Of a DNA stretch of 64,000 bases, positions 24,905 to 33,279 are shown in pieces; the first letter of the stretch is position 1; each line of letters opens with the position of its first letter. The stretch spans positions 186,001 through 250,000 of the forward strand of contig NZ_LFND01000002.1 of the NCBI RefSeq assembly GCF_001045465.1, in the 5' to 3' direction. The DNA is from Chryseobacterium angstadtii. GTDB taxonomy: Bacteria > Bacteroidota > Bacteroidia > Flavobacteriales > Weeksellaceae. Position numbers and translations under genes: made by a program. The notes under the pieces were generated by a model. The model searched no databases, had not been told where the DNA came from, and worked only from the letters and a program-made list of their open reading frames with translations.

Positions 24905-26641
24905 TTATTTAAGCTGATTAATATTAAAACGCATGTAAGGATTATCTTTTCTGTCGACTCTGTATAACTGACGGTGTTTCAATGAATCTTCCACCAGAAT
25001 TTCAACGGAAAAACCTTCATTGGGTTTTAGGTTTTCTGCTTTCAGATAAATATTCCCATCGGTCTGCGGATTTTTGATTTCAACCGGAAAATGATCGGTC
25101 CATTTTACTTCCCCTTCAAGATTTTTTACAGAAAGTATTTTCCCGCTTTTGCCATAATTCCGGAAAATAATTCCGATGGAGGTTCTGCGGAACTCATCTT
25201 CTGACCAGAAATTAGGTTCTTCCAGAACGGGAGAACTTAGAGTGTAGATATTACTGATTTCATATCTTTTGCCGTTTTTAAAGAAATCTACCGCATTTCT
25301 GAGGTGATCATCCATCTCATTAAGATTTTTTGGGGCAGCGTTCAGAAAGTCCTTTTTATCCAGAATGTAAGTCTGTGCAGTATCTTTTTGCTGTTGATAT
25401 GCTTCTCTGACACTCAGAAAACTTGCGGTATATGTTTTAGGCTGAATAATCTTTTTACAGATCACTTCGTTGCCATTTACCTTTTCCACTTTTAAAATAA
25501 CCACTTCGTACTCATGATATCCCAAATCTCTCAAAACATAAGCCTGATCTGAATTGATATTCTGAATACTGTTTGCATTAAAGCTGTAAATAAAATCCTG
25601 GGTCAGTTGATTTTCTTTCTTGGCTTCATAATTTTCAATCAACTTATCTCCGAAGTAATAAAACGCGATATAAGGAATAAAAACCAGTAATATAAGCAGA
25701 AGATAAGAGGTTTTGAATCCCGTTCTCTTTTCTTTTACCACATGGGTATTGGATAAGGAATCATGCCATCCTGTTTTCCAGAAAAATGATACCGGATTAA
25801 AAGGAATACTTCTGCATAATGTTCTCTGAAAAATATTTGAACCGGACGGATGCTTGGCCAGATAGTTAACGACTCTGGATTCTGTAAGGAATTTTGCCGG
25901 CGTAGATCCGAAAACAATTTCAAAGAAAGGATAATAGATCATTCTCAGAATAAAAATAAATACCAGTAAAGCGAATTCATTTTTAAGAAAAATTTTTAAA
26001 AAATGACTTTTCGAGGAAGCATCCAAAATAACCATCAATAAAGGAAAAAACACCAAAAGCATAATCAGGGTATCAATGATGAAATGGAAAAACCGCTGGA
26101 CTTTCGGAGTGTCTTTTATTGTCGTTCCGGTTTCTGTAGTAACGGCCTCCAGCGTTTTCGCTTTTTTTATGGTTTTCAGTATATAAAAACTAAGAACCAC
26201 ATAAGCCAATGAAAGTACTGCATTGATAAAAACAAAATAATGCAGTTTTACCCCGTCTCCAATTTTTAAAATACTTCTTATGATATAAATGATATAACTG
26301 GGAACACTTACAAGATTTGAAATTAAGATGACAGAAAAAGCAAATGCAATGAGTCTTGTATCTTTCCCTTTTTTGATAAAGAAAATAATGCTGCCTAAAA
26401 ACAACATACCGAGAATAAAAAACTCCCATACATCAAAAGCTGTTTTTGTAGTCCCCAATAGAAGATACAATGGTTTGAAAAGCCAGAATATACTTTCTGA
26501 TTCCTGTGTTTCCGCACCATAAACAGTAGCATTTTTGATCACATAATAGGTCTTTCCTATGGCAATCATGCCCAATAATGAAAGAAAAAAAGAAGAAAAA
26601 CCTATAATGTAGGATTGCTTTTTTGAGTAAATATGATTCAT
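24905..26641 (-). CDS. RDD family multi-pass membrane protein
   Basis: A 578-residue inner-membrane protein. Four N-terminal hydrophobic helices are followed by an RDD domain at about residues 180-310 (RFFHFIIDTLIMLLVFFPLL, then PFFEIVFGSTPAKFLTESRV). A further helix (SYLLLILLVFIPYIAFYYFG) leads to a soluble C-terminal region of about 230 residues with no recognised domain. RDD proteins have uncertain transport-related roles. It is convergent with the CDC-like operon and has its own TATTTTTG promoter, so a link with the toxin is not indicated. Confidence 0.8.
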   Translation of the reverse strand: MNHIYSKKQSYIIGFSSFFLSLLGMIAIGKTYYVIKNATVYGAETQESESIFWLFKPLYLLLGTTKTAFDVWEFFILGMLFLGSIIFFIKKGKDTRLIAFAFSVILISNLVSVPSYIIYIIRSILKIGDGVKLHYFVFINAVLSLAYVVLSFYILKTIKKAKTLEAVTTETGTTIKDTPKVQRFFHFIIDTLIMLLVFFPLLMVILDASSKSHFLKIFLKNEFALLVFIFILRMIYYPFFEIVFGSTPAKFLTESRVVNYLAKHPSGSNIFQRTLCRSIPFNPVSFFWKTGWHDSLSNTHVVKEKRTGFKTSYLLLILLVFIPYIAFYYFGDKLIENYEAKKENQLTQDFIYSFNANSIQNINSDQAYVLRDLGYHEYEVVILKVEKVNGNEVICKKIIQPKTYTASFLSVREAYQQQKDTAQTYILDKKDFLNAAPKNLNEMDDHLRNAVDFFKNGKRYEISNIYTLSSPVLEEPNFWSEDEFRRTSIGIIFRNYGKSGKILSVKNLEGEVKWTDHFPVEIKNPQTDGNIYLKAENLKPNEGFSVEILVEDSLKHRQLYRVDRKDNPYMRFNINQLK

Positions 26642-26661
26642 GTAATGTTATTTATTTTTCG

Positions 26662-26669
26662 CAAAAATA
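26662..26669 (-). promoter_or_regulatory. Putative promoter -7 element of the RDD gene
   Basis: TATTTTTG on the minus strand, 20 bp before the start codon, fits TAnnTTTG. Confidence 0.6.
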
Positions 26670-26712
26670 GAAAAATTTGTTAACTGCTGTTTTTTTACAA
26701 GATTATATAAAT

Positions 26713-26753
26713 AAAAAAAAGACGACTTCAATAATAGAAGTCGTCTTTTTATA
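26713..26753 (-). terminator. Terminator of the repeat-protein gene (bidirectional shape)
   Basis: The arms GACGACTTC/GAAGTCGTC are flanked by A and T runs on both sides. On the minus strand it follows the stop codon at 26768. Confidence 0.85.
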
Positions 26754-26767
26754 TTGTCACTGAAAAA

Positions 26768-27100
26768 TTATTTTTTTAAATCAGCTTTTACATCTTTATA
26801 GCCGTCTGCCACTGCATCTGCTCCTTTTACAGCAGTCTTTTCAACGCTTTTCGCACCTTTGGTTGCTGTTTTACCTACCCATTTTGTGCCACTTTTAACT
26901 CCTTTTTTCGTTGCTTTTGCTCCTTTGGTTGCTGTTTTACCAACCCAATTTGCCCCATCTTTAACTCCTTTTTCTGTTGCTTTTGCACCTTTATCAATAG
27001 CAGTGCCTACATTTTTTGCTTCTTGTTTTACTGTTTCCTGAGCATGCACGGCTGTTGCAAATAAACCGAAAGCTAATATGGCTAATACATTCTTTTTCAT
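26768..27100 (-). CDS. Exported Lys/Ala-rich protein with 11-residue repeats
   Basis: A 110-residue protein. After a signal peptide (MKKNVLAILAFGLFATAVHA) nearly the whole chain is a regular 11-residue repeat: TEKGVKDGANW, VGKTATKGAKA, TKKGVKSGTKW, VGKTATKGAKS, VEKTAVKGADA. The order also makes a 22-residue higher repeat, seen in DNA as duplicated segments. An 11-residue period with Lys, Gly, Thr and Ala is typical of LEA group 3 and synuclein-like amphipathic helices that lie on membranes. Homology is not claimed. A protective or membrane-surface role in the periplasm is a reasonable guess. Confidence 0.75.
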   Translation of the reverse strand: MKKNVLAILAFGLFATAVHAQETVKQEAKNVGTAIDKGAKATEKGVKDGANWVGKTATKGAKATKKGVKSGTKWVGKTATKGAKSVEKTAVKGADAVADGYKDVKADLKK

Positions 27101-27260
27101 TGTCTTTTTTTTAAGTTAGTATGATAGATATAACATAAAACAAGCCAAACCTATATGACAAAAAAAGATTAATAAATAATTTAATCAAATTGGGAAAAAT
27201 TAATAACTATCATTTTTCGTTCCTGCTTCTTTATGATCCCCTTCAATAGGTTCAAAATGA

Positions 27261-28379
27261 TTATTTCATGACGGCTTCGTCCACTGAAATAGGCTGTTCA
27301 AGAACAATCACCGGTTTTTTCTTTTTCTTCAGAATAAGATCCAGCAATTTCTGAACTGAGAATGTCAGAACTATATAAAGCAGGATAAGCATCAGGACAA
27401 AGCCTATTCCATGTTGTCTGTATCCGAAAATACCTTTACCCCAGGAGATTAAAATCCATTGGATCATGTACATTGAGGTTAGATTTCTGCTGCAGTATTT
27501 TAACGTTTCGGTGAATTTATTTTCTTTAATTTTTGAAGTGATCCGGAAAATGGCCCAAAGGAAAATCAATGTCCATCCGGCAAAATAAATAACGCCACCC
27601 GGTCCCATATGATAAAAACCATTGTAGTTATAATCGCCGTATAGAAAGACCAAAGGAGCGCCAAGTGCTATAAACAAAAGCCCGATATACAGCATGTTTC
27701 TGAATAATTTTCTACTGTCATAGTTCAGCTCCTGATACCATTTACCAAAAAACATCCCGATGATGATAAATGATATCCAGGGAAACACAGGAAAATAAAT
27801 ATAAGCAGGATAATCGTTGCTGAAAAAAAGATCGGAGATATAATTCAGAACAGGATAATCAATATGAATTCCGCTTACTTCTCTGGATACAGCTGCAATC
27901 AATAGTCCTATCGCTAAAATACCATACTTGTTCTTCACATATTTTCTGATAAAGCCAACAAATAATAAAGAGATCCCCGCTAGCTGTAAAATATCTCCCA
28001 ACATCACTAAATACATATACTGCTGCTCTATCGGGCCGTGCCATCCATATTTCTGAATAAAATTATCCGGGGCAAATCCGAGAACTGCAGGAACAATAAA
28101 TTTCATAAAATTCATGAAGAAAGCGGCTAGTAAAAGCAGTCCGCCACGCTTTATTGAACTTTTAAGGCTTTGATGACTGGAGGTCATAAAAGTAAGTCCC
28201 ATGCAGATCATAAAAATGGAAGTTCCTCTGCCCAAAAAGACAATAAAGCTTCCGATAACCGATTCTGATTGTGATTTTACATTGGCGTAGATGAGTAAGG
28301 TATGGATAATGATCATCCCGATTACACTCATCCCTTTTATTAAATCCAGCGCCGCAATTCTTGTGATTGGCTGTTTCAT
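27261..28379 (-). CDS. Multi-pass membrane protein of the acyltransferase/DUF1624 type
   Basis: A 372-residue inner-membrane protein with about ten hydrophobic helices. The N-terminus RIAALDLIKGMSVIGMIIIH is the signature of heparan-glucosaminide-acetyltransferase-like (DUF1624/DUF418-type) proteins, in which the helix-1 His is often functional. The C-terminus is a basic tail (LILKKKKKPVIV). The frame is open to 28418, but the ATG at 28379 puts the signature at the N-terminus and is preferred. The substrate is unknown; members transfer acyl groups to sugars or cell-envelope molecules. Single gene. Confidence 0.75.
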   Translation of the reverse strand: MKQPITRIAALDLIKGMSVIGMIIIHTLLIYANVKSQSESVIGSFIVFLGRGTSIFMICMGLTFMTSSHQSLKSSIKRGGLLLLAAFFMNFMKFIVPAVLGFAPDNFIQKYGWHGPIEQQYMYLVMLGDILQLAGISLLFVGFIRKYVKNKYGILAIGLLIAAVSREVSGIHIDYPVLNYISDLFFSNDYPAYIYFPVFPWISFIIIGMFFGKWYQELNYDSRKLFRNMLYIGLLFIALGAPLVFLYGDYNYNGFYHMGPGGVIYFAGWTLIFLWAIFRITSKIKENKFTETLKYCSRNLTSMYMIQWILISWGKGIFGYRQHGIGFVLMLILLYIVLTFSVQKLLDLILKKKKKPVIVLEQPISVDEAVMK

Positions 28380-28655
28380 AGTTTTTTTAGTTTTTAAAAA
28401 TACTGCAAACCGTACCATGAAATAATTGATTGAGATTATCCGGTAACCGTTTTACAAGGAGTAAAGTTATTTTTTTTCTTAAAATTTTATTTATTCTAAA
28501 TAAAAACAAATATACAAGTTAAAAGTAAATAACAATTCATTTTATTTATAAATTATCATGAATATTATTTAGTCACCTTAAATTATCCTTCTGTATATGA
28601 ATGGATTACTTTCAACATTTATAAATTATTTTTTAAAAACCTGATATCCAAACAA
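28380..28655. other. AT-rich spacer, nothing recognised
   Basis: About 280 bp of very AT-rich sequence between the acyltransferase start and the dnaK terminator. It should contain the leftward acyltransferase promoter, but no strong consensus match was found. Confidence 0.4.
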
Positions 28656-28694
28656 TAAAAAAACCGCAACAGACAATGCCTGTTGCGGTTTTAT
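28656..28694 (-). terminator. dnaK terminator
   Basis: The arms AAAACCGCAACAG/CTGTTGCGGTTTT have a seven-base loop. On the minus strand it ends in a T run directly after the dnaK stop. Confidence 0.88.
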
Positions 28695-28727
28695 ATGTAA
28701 TGTAAGCGTTCTGCTTACCGTGATTAC

Positions 28728-30623
28728 TTATTTTACTTCTTCGAAGTCTGCATCCTGTACATCATCAGCTGCACCTGCATTACCTCCAGGGTTTTGAGCC
28801 CCTGCTCCGGCTTCTGCCTGCTGTCCTGCTGCATACAGTTCTTCTGAAGCGGCCATCCATGCTGCGTCTAAAGCTTCAGTTTTAGCTTTTACATCGTCTG
28901 CATTTTTAGCTTCGAAAGCTGTCTTTAATTCTCCGTGAGCTGCTTCGATAGCTGCTTTTTTGTCAGCTGAAAGTTTTTCACCGAATTCTTTTAACTGCTT
29001 TTCAGTCTGGAAGATCAATCCGTCTGCTTTGTTGAAGATTTCAACTTCTTCTTTTCTCTTCGCATCAGCTGCAGAGTTTTCCTGAGCTTCTTTCTTCATT
29101 CTTTCGATTTCTTCGTCAGAAAGACCTGAAGAAGCCTGAATCTTGATGGTTTGCTCTTTTCCTGTTCCTTTATCTTTAGCAGAAACGTTCAGGATACCGT
29201 TCGCATCAATATCGAAAGTTACTTCAATCTGAGGAACTCCTCTTGGTGCCGGTGGAATATCAGAAAGATCAAATCTTCCGATTTCCTTATTATCGTTGAA
29301 CATTGGTCTTTCACCCTGTCCTACTCTGATGCTTACTGCCGGCTGGTTGTCAGAAGCTGTAGAGAATACTTCAGATTTTTTGGTTGGGATCGTAGTGTTC
29401 GCTTCAATTAATTTAGTGAATACAGATCCCATAGTCTCGATACCTAAAGAAAGAGGGGTAACGTCAAGAAGTAATACATCTTTTACGTCTCCTGTTAATA
29501 CTCCTCCTTGAATAGCAGCACCAATAGCTACCACCTCATCCGGGTTCACTCCTTTTGAAGGTTTTTTCCCGAAGAATTTTTCTACTTCTTCCTGGATAAT
29601 CGGGATTCTTGTAGAACCACCTACTAAGATTACTTCGTCAATTTCAGAAGTTGACAGACCTGCATCTTTCAATGCTTTTGCAACAGGCTCCATAGATCTT
29701 CTTACCAAGTCAGAAGCTAACTGCTCGAATTTCGCTTTAGTTAAACTCTTCACTAAGTGTTTAGGACCTGTAGCTGTAGCTGTAATATATGGTAGGTTGA
29801 TCTCAGTCTGAGGAGAAGAAGATAATTCAATTTTCGCTTTTTCAGCAGCTTCTTTCAATCTTTGAAGTGCAATAGCGTCAGATTTTAAATCTACCCCTTC
29901 TTCAGCTTTGAATTCGTCAGCCATCCAGTTGATGATCACATCATCAAAGTCATCACCTCCTAAGTGAGTATCTCCATTTGTAGACAATACTTCGAATACA
30001 CCGTCTCCTAAATCAAGGATAGAGATATCGAAAGTACCCCCTCCAAGGTCATATACTGCGATTTTCTGATCTTTATGGTTTTTATCTAAACCGTACGCTA
30101 ATGCTGCAGCTGTAGGCTCATTGATGATTCTTTCGACTTTAAGACCAGCAATTTCTCCGGCTTCTTTTGTAGCCTGTCTCTGAGCATCGTTAAAGTAAGC
30201 CGGAACAGTGATTACTGCTCTTGTTACTTCCTGTCCAAGATAATCTTCAGCAGTTTTCTTCATTTTCTGAAGCGTCATTGCAGAAATTTCCTGTGGTGTA
30301 TATTCTCTGTCGTCGATTTTTACTTTTACGGTATCATTTGGTCCTGCTACTACTTCATAAGGCACTCTTGAGATTTCTTTAGCATCTTCCTTAAAATGAG
30401 TCCCGATAAATCTTTTGATAGAGTATACAGTTTTCTTTGGATTCGTTACAGCCTGTCTTTTTGCAGGATCCCCTACTTTTCTTTCACCATCTTCAGTAAA
30501 TGCTACAATAGACGGAGTTGTTCTTTTACCTTCCGCGTTCGGGATAACAACAGGGTCTTTTCCCTCCATTACAGCAACACAAGAGTTGGTTGTTCCTAAG
30601 TCAATTCCAATTATTTTACTCAT
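28728..30623 (-). CDS. dnaK: Hsp70 chaperone DnaK
   Basis: A 631-residue Hsp70. The nucleotide-binding domain opens [18 protein letters not shown] and includes [20 protein letters not shown] and [19 protein letters not shown]. The linker [18 protein letters not shown] leads to the substrate-binding domain (about residues 390-500) and the helical lid. The tail is Gly/Ala-rich and ends [12 protein letters not shown], the usual DnaK C-terminal acidic motif. It folds nascent and stress-damaged proteins with DnaJ and GrpE, neither of which is adjacent. No TAnnTTTG box is seen upstream; instead a TGACA-type direct repeat may mark heat-shock control. Confidence 0.98.
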   Translation of the reverse strand: MSKIIGIDLGTTNSCVAVMEGKDPVVIPNAEGKRTTPSIVAFTEDGERKVGDPAKRQAVTNPKKTVYSIKRFIGTHFKEDAKEISRVPYEVVAGPNDTVKVKIDDREYTPQEISAMTLQKMKKTAEDYLGQEVTRAVITVPAYFNDAQRQATKEAGEIAGLKVERIINEPTAAALAYGLDKNHKDQKIAVYDLGGGTFDISILDLGDGVFEVLSTNGDTHLGGDDFDDVIINWMADEFKAEEGVDLKSDAIALQRLKEAAEKAKIELSSSPQTEINLPYITATATGPKHLVKSLTKAKFEQLASDLVRRSMEPVAKALKDAGLSTSEIDEVILVGGSTRIPIIQEEVEKFFGKKPSKGVNPDEVVAIGAAIQGGVLTGDVKDVLLLDVTPLSLGIETMGSVFTKLIEANTTIPTKKSEVFSTASDNQPAVSIRVGQGERPMFNDNKEIGRFDLSDIPPAPRGVPQIEVTFDIDANGILNVSAKDKGTGKEQTIKIQASSGLSDEEIERMKKEAQENSAADAKRKEEVEIFNKADGLIFQTEKQLKEFGEKLSADKKAAIEAAHGELKTAFEAKNADDVKAKTEALDAAWMAASEELYAAGQQAEAGAGAQNPGGNAGAADDVQDADFEEVK

Positions 30624-30674
30624 AATATTTATATTTTTTCTAATTTTTATAGGTTAATTTACACTCTCAATTTC

Positions 30675-30715
30675 TCAATATCTGTACCATTCAAAAAATT
30701 ATGACAAAATGACAC
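30675..30715 (-). promoter_or_regulatory. Possible dnaK regulatory region with TGACA repeats
   Basis: The plus strand shows TGACA-AAA-TGACA (30702-30714), a direct repeat. Nearby, the minus strand reads TGGTACAGATATTGA (30689-30675), which resembles a -24/-12 element. The 13-mer ATTTTGTCATAAT is shared with 62068-62080 upstream of the BON gene. The function of either element is unproven. Confidence 0.35.
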
Positions 30716-30997
30716 AATAAAAATAAAAACCTCGTCTTGATCAAACTTTCTGTAAATTAATCTGGAAATATTTTCAGGAAAAACTACTATAAATTAAAAA
30801 AACAGAGCAGGTGTAGAACCATTTAAAAAAAGCATTAGATATTGATGACAGAGAATGAAGATATAATTTAATTATCATTGGGAATACTATCAGCTATATG
30901 GAAAAATATGCTACCAACGGACAGTTTTGCCTCATAAATTATTATGCAGAACACTCTTAATATTTTTTATATTTTTATAAAAAATTACACACATCAC
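30716..30997. other. Intergenic region before the alpha-galactosidase
   Basis: AT-rich sequence with no gene. A short coding-like stretch near 30827 (KKALDIDDRE followed by a stop) may be a fragment of a lost TPR gene, or chance. Confidence 0.3.
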
Positions 30998-33175
30998 ATG
31001 AAAAAAGTTGGCTTACTTATTATGTGTTATGTCTCCCTCTGTTTTGGAACATTACAAGCGCAAAAAAAAGATCCTGTTATAATAATTTCTACAGAAAACA
31101 CTACACTTGCATACACAATAAATACTAAAAACCAGCTGACCCAATTATACTTTGGACAAGCTTTAAAAACAATTCCGGATTATTTACTCATCAATTCCCC
31201 TTCCTTTCCTGCGCTCATCACACAAGGAACCGCCCCTGTTCGCGAGCCTTCGCTGGGAGTCGTTCATGCTGACAACAACCCGTCATTAGAACTTCAATAC
31301 TTTAATCATCACACAGAGGTAAAAGGAAATATACAATCTACTGAAATCCAACTCAAGGATCCTCAATATCCGTTTTTTGTATCATTACATTTTAAAGCAT
31401 ATAGGAATGAAAATGTTATTGAACAGTGGATTGAAATAAAACATCAAGAAAAGAAACCTGTCCTATTAAAATATTATTCTACTGCATTTCTTCAGCTGCA
31501 AGAACAAAACTATTATCTCACTCACTTTTTTGGAGACTGGGCAAATGAAATGCGTATGCAGGAAAGTCTTCTTCCGGAAGGCATTTATAATATAGAATCT
31601 AAATTAGGAACACGGGCAACCAACTTTGATCTGCCTTCTTTCATGCTTTCAATAAATACTCCGGCCAATGAAGAGGATGGAAAAGTATTGGCGGGAACAC
31701 TGGCATGGAGCGGTAATTTCAAATTAGCTTTTGAAAATATTCGTTATAGTGAAGATGTTGGACATCTCTTGCAGATTTTACCAGGTATTAACAATTATGC
31801 GTCCGATTATACTTTACCTCCCGATACTCTTTTTACAACCCCTTCTTTTATTTACACTTATTCTTATACCGGAAAAGGGCAGGCTTCCCGAAACCTTCAT
31901 CAATGGGCTGTCAACTATGGAATTTATAAAGGAAAAGAAAATAAATCAACTCTTTTAAACAATTGGGAATCAACTTATTTTAATTTTGATGAGCAAAAGC
32001 TCTCCGGTTTGCTGAATGAAGCACAAAATTTAGGGGTAAACGTTTTCCTTTTGGATGATGGCTGGTTTGGAAATAAATATCCAAGAAATAATGACAATGC
32101 CGGATTGGGAGACTGGGAAGTTGATCGTAAAAAACTGCCCAATGGTCTGCCATTTCTGGTAAATGAAGCTAAAAAGAATAATGTAAAGTTGGGCATATGG
32201 GTAGAACCGGAAATGGTGAATCCCAAAAGTGAATTGTATGAAAAACATCCTGAGTGGATCTTAAAATTGTCCAACAGATCGGAAGACCTACGCAGATCCC
32301 AGTTAGTACTAGATCTTACAAATCCTAAAGTTCAGGAGCATGTTTTCAAAGTTGTAGACAATATTCTTCAGGAGAATACCGATATTGCTTATATAAAATG
32401 GGACTGTAACCGGTATATGACCAATAGCTTTTCCAATTACCTGAAAAACAATCAAAACAACCTGTTTATTGATTACACTTTAGGTCTTTATAAAGTGTTG
32501 CAACGCATTCGCCAGAAATACCCGGATGTGGAGCTAATGTGGTGTAGCGGCGGTGGCGGTAGGGCTGAATATGGAGGCTTAAAATACAGCAACGAATTCT
32601 GGCCTAGTGATAATACTGATCCTTTACAGCGAATATTCATTCAATACGGATACTCTTATTTTTTTCCTATGGGAATCCAGTGTGCCCATGTAACTAACTG
32701 GGGAAAACAATCTCTGAAATTTAAACTGGATGTTGCCATGAGTGGCAAACTCGGATTTGATATTAGGGTAAATGAAATGAGCAGCCAGGAACTCAAACTG
32801 TCCCAAAATGCACTGAACAATTATAAGAATTTCCAAGAAGTTATCAATATAGGTGAAATGTACCGGCTAATAGCTCCTTACAACAACCATTATGCAGCAT
32901 GGATGCTGATTGATCAATCCAAAAACAAAGCATTGCTATATACTTATAATCTTCAAACTCAATTAGGGGATCATTTTACTCCGATATACTGCAGGGGACT
33001 TGATCCTGATAAAAAATACCAGCTCAGAGAACTCAATCTTGAAGATGAAGACCATCCTCAACTCCCTCAAAACAAAAAAATATTCTCAGGAGATTTTCTA
33101 ATGAAAGTAGGGCTCCAATGGTTTTTAAAAGGAAGCTTAAAAAGCAGCATTATTGAACTGAAAGCTGTAAATTAA
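30998..33175 (+). CDS. GH36 family alpha-galactosidase, exported
   Basis: A 725-residue glycoside hydrolase with a signal peptide (MKKVGLLIMCYVSLCFGTLQAQ). The start at 30998 is chosen over 30944 because it places the signal at the N-terminus. The N-terminal beta-sandwich is followed by the TIM barrel. Barrel landmarks are NVFLLDDGWFGNKYPRNNDN, GIWVEPEMVNP, the nucleophile region AYIKWDCNRY (Asp) and WCSGGGGRAEYGG with the acid/base Asp probably in WPSDNTDP. These are the standard GH36 alpha-galactosidase motifs, for release of terminal alpha-galactose from raffinose-type sugars or galactomannan. It is not in a polysaccharide-utilisation locus here; no SusC/D pair is adjacent. Confidence 0.92.
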   Translation: MKKVGLLIMCYVSLCFGTLQAQKKDPVIIISTENTTLAYTINTKNQLTQLYFGQALKTIPDYLLINSPSFPALITQGTAPVREPSLGVVHADNNPSLELQYFNHHTEVKGNIQSTEIQLKDPQYPFFVSLHFKAYRNENVIEQWIEIKHQEKKPVLLKYYSTAFLQLQEQNYYLTHFFGDWANEMRMQESLLPEGIYNIESKLGTRATNFDLPSFMLSINTPANEEDGKVLAGTLAWSGNFKLAFENIRYSEDVGHLLQILPGINNYASDYTLPPDTLFTTPSFIYTYSYTGKGQASRNLHQWAVNYGIYKGKENKSTLLNNWESTYFNFDEQKLSGLLNEAQNLGVNVFLLDDGWFGNKYPRNNDNAGLGDWEVDRKKLPNGLPFLVNEAKKNNVKLGIWVEPEMVNPKSELYEKHPEWILKLSNRSEDLRRSQLVLDLTNPKVQEHVFKVVDNILQENTDIAYIKWDCNRYMTNSFSNYLKNNQNNLFIDYTLGLYKVLQRIRQKYPDVELMWCSGGGGRAEYGGLKYSNEFWPSDNTDPLQRIFIQYGYSYFFPMGIQCAHVTNWGKQSLKFKLDVAMSGKLGFDIRVNEMSSQELKLSQNALNNYKNFQEVINIGEMYRLIAPYNNHYAAWMLIDQSKNKALLYTYNLQTQLGDHFTPIYCRGLDPDKKYQLRELNLEDEDHPQLPQNKKIFSGDFLMKVGLQWFLKGSLKSSIIELKAVN

Positions 33176-33214
33176 GTATAGCTCAAGCTCATTATCAGAT
33201 AAAATTAATCAAAG

Positions 33215-33234
33215 TTTAACTTTAGAAAGTTAAA
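33215..33234. promoter_or_regulatory. 20-bp palindrome upstream of ppk1
   Basis: The arms TTTAACTTT and AAAGTTAAA flank a central AG. It lies 18 bp upstream of the ppk1 -7 box and 39 bp after the alpha-galactosidase stop. It could be a regulator site for ppk1 or a weak hairpin. Confidence 0.4.
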
Positions 33235-33252
33235 TTAAACTTTACGAATGCC

Positions 33253-33260
33253 TATTTTTG
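33253..33260 (+). promoter_or_regulatory. Putative ppk1 promoter -7 element
   Basis: TATTTTTG, 19 bp before the ppk1 ATG. Confidence 0.6.
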
Positions 33261-33279
33261 ATAAAATATACACTTTAGA

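Noticed and set aside
24905..26641. RDD membrane protein as part of the CDC-like system
   Set aside because: It is convergent, has its own promoter without the shared 35-bp element, and belongs to a widespread general family.
30998..33175. Polysaccharide utilisation locus around the GH36 gene
   Set aside because: No SusC/SusD pair or sugar regulator is adjacent; neighbours are dnaK and ppk1.
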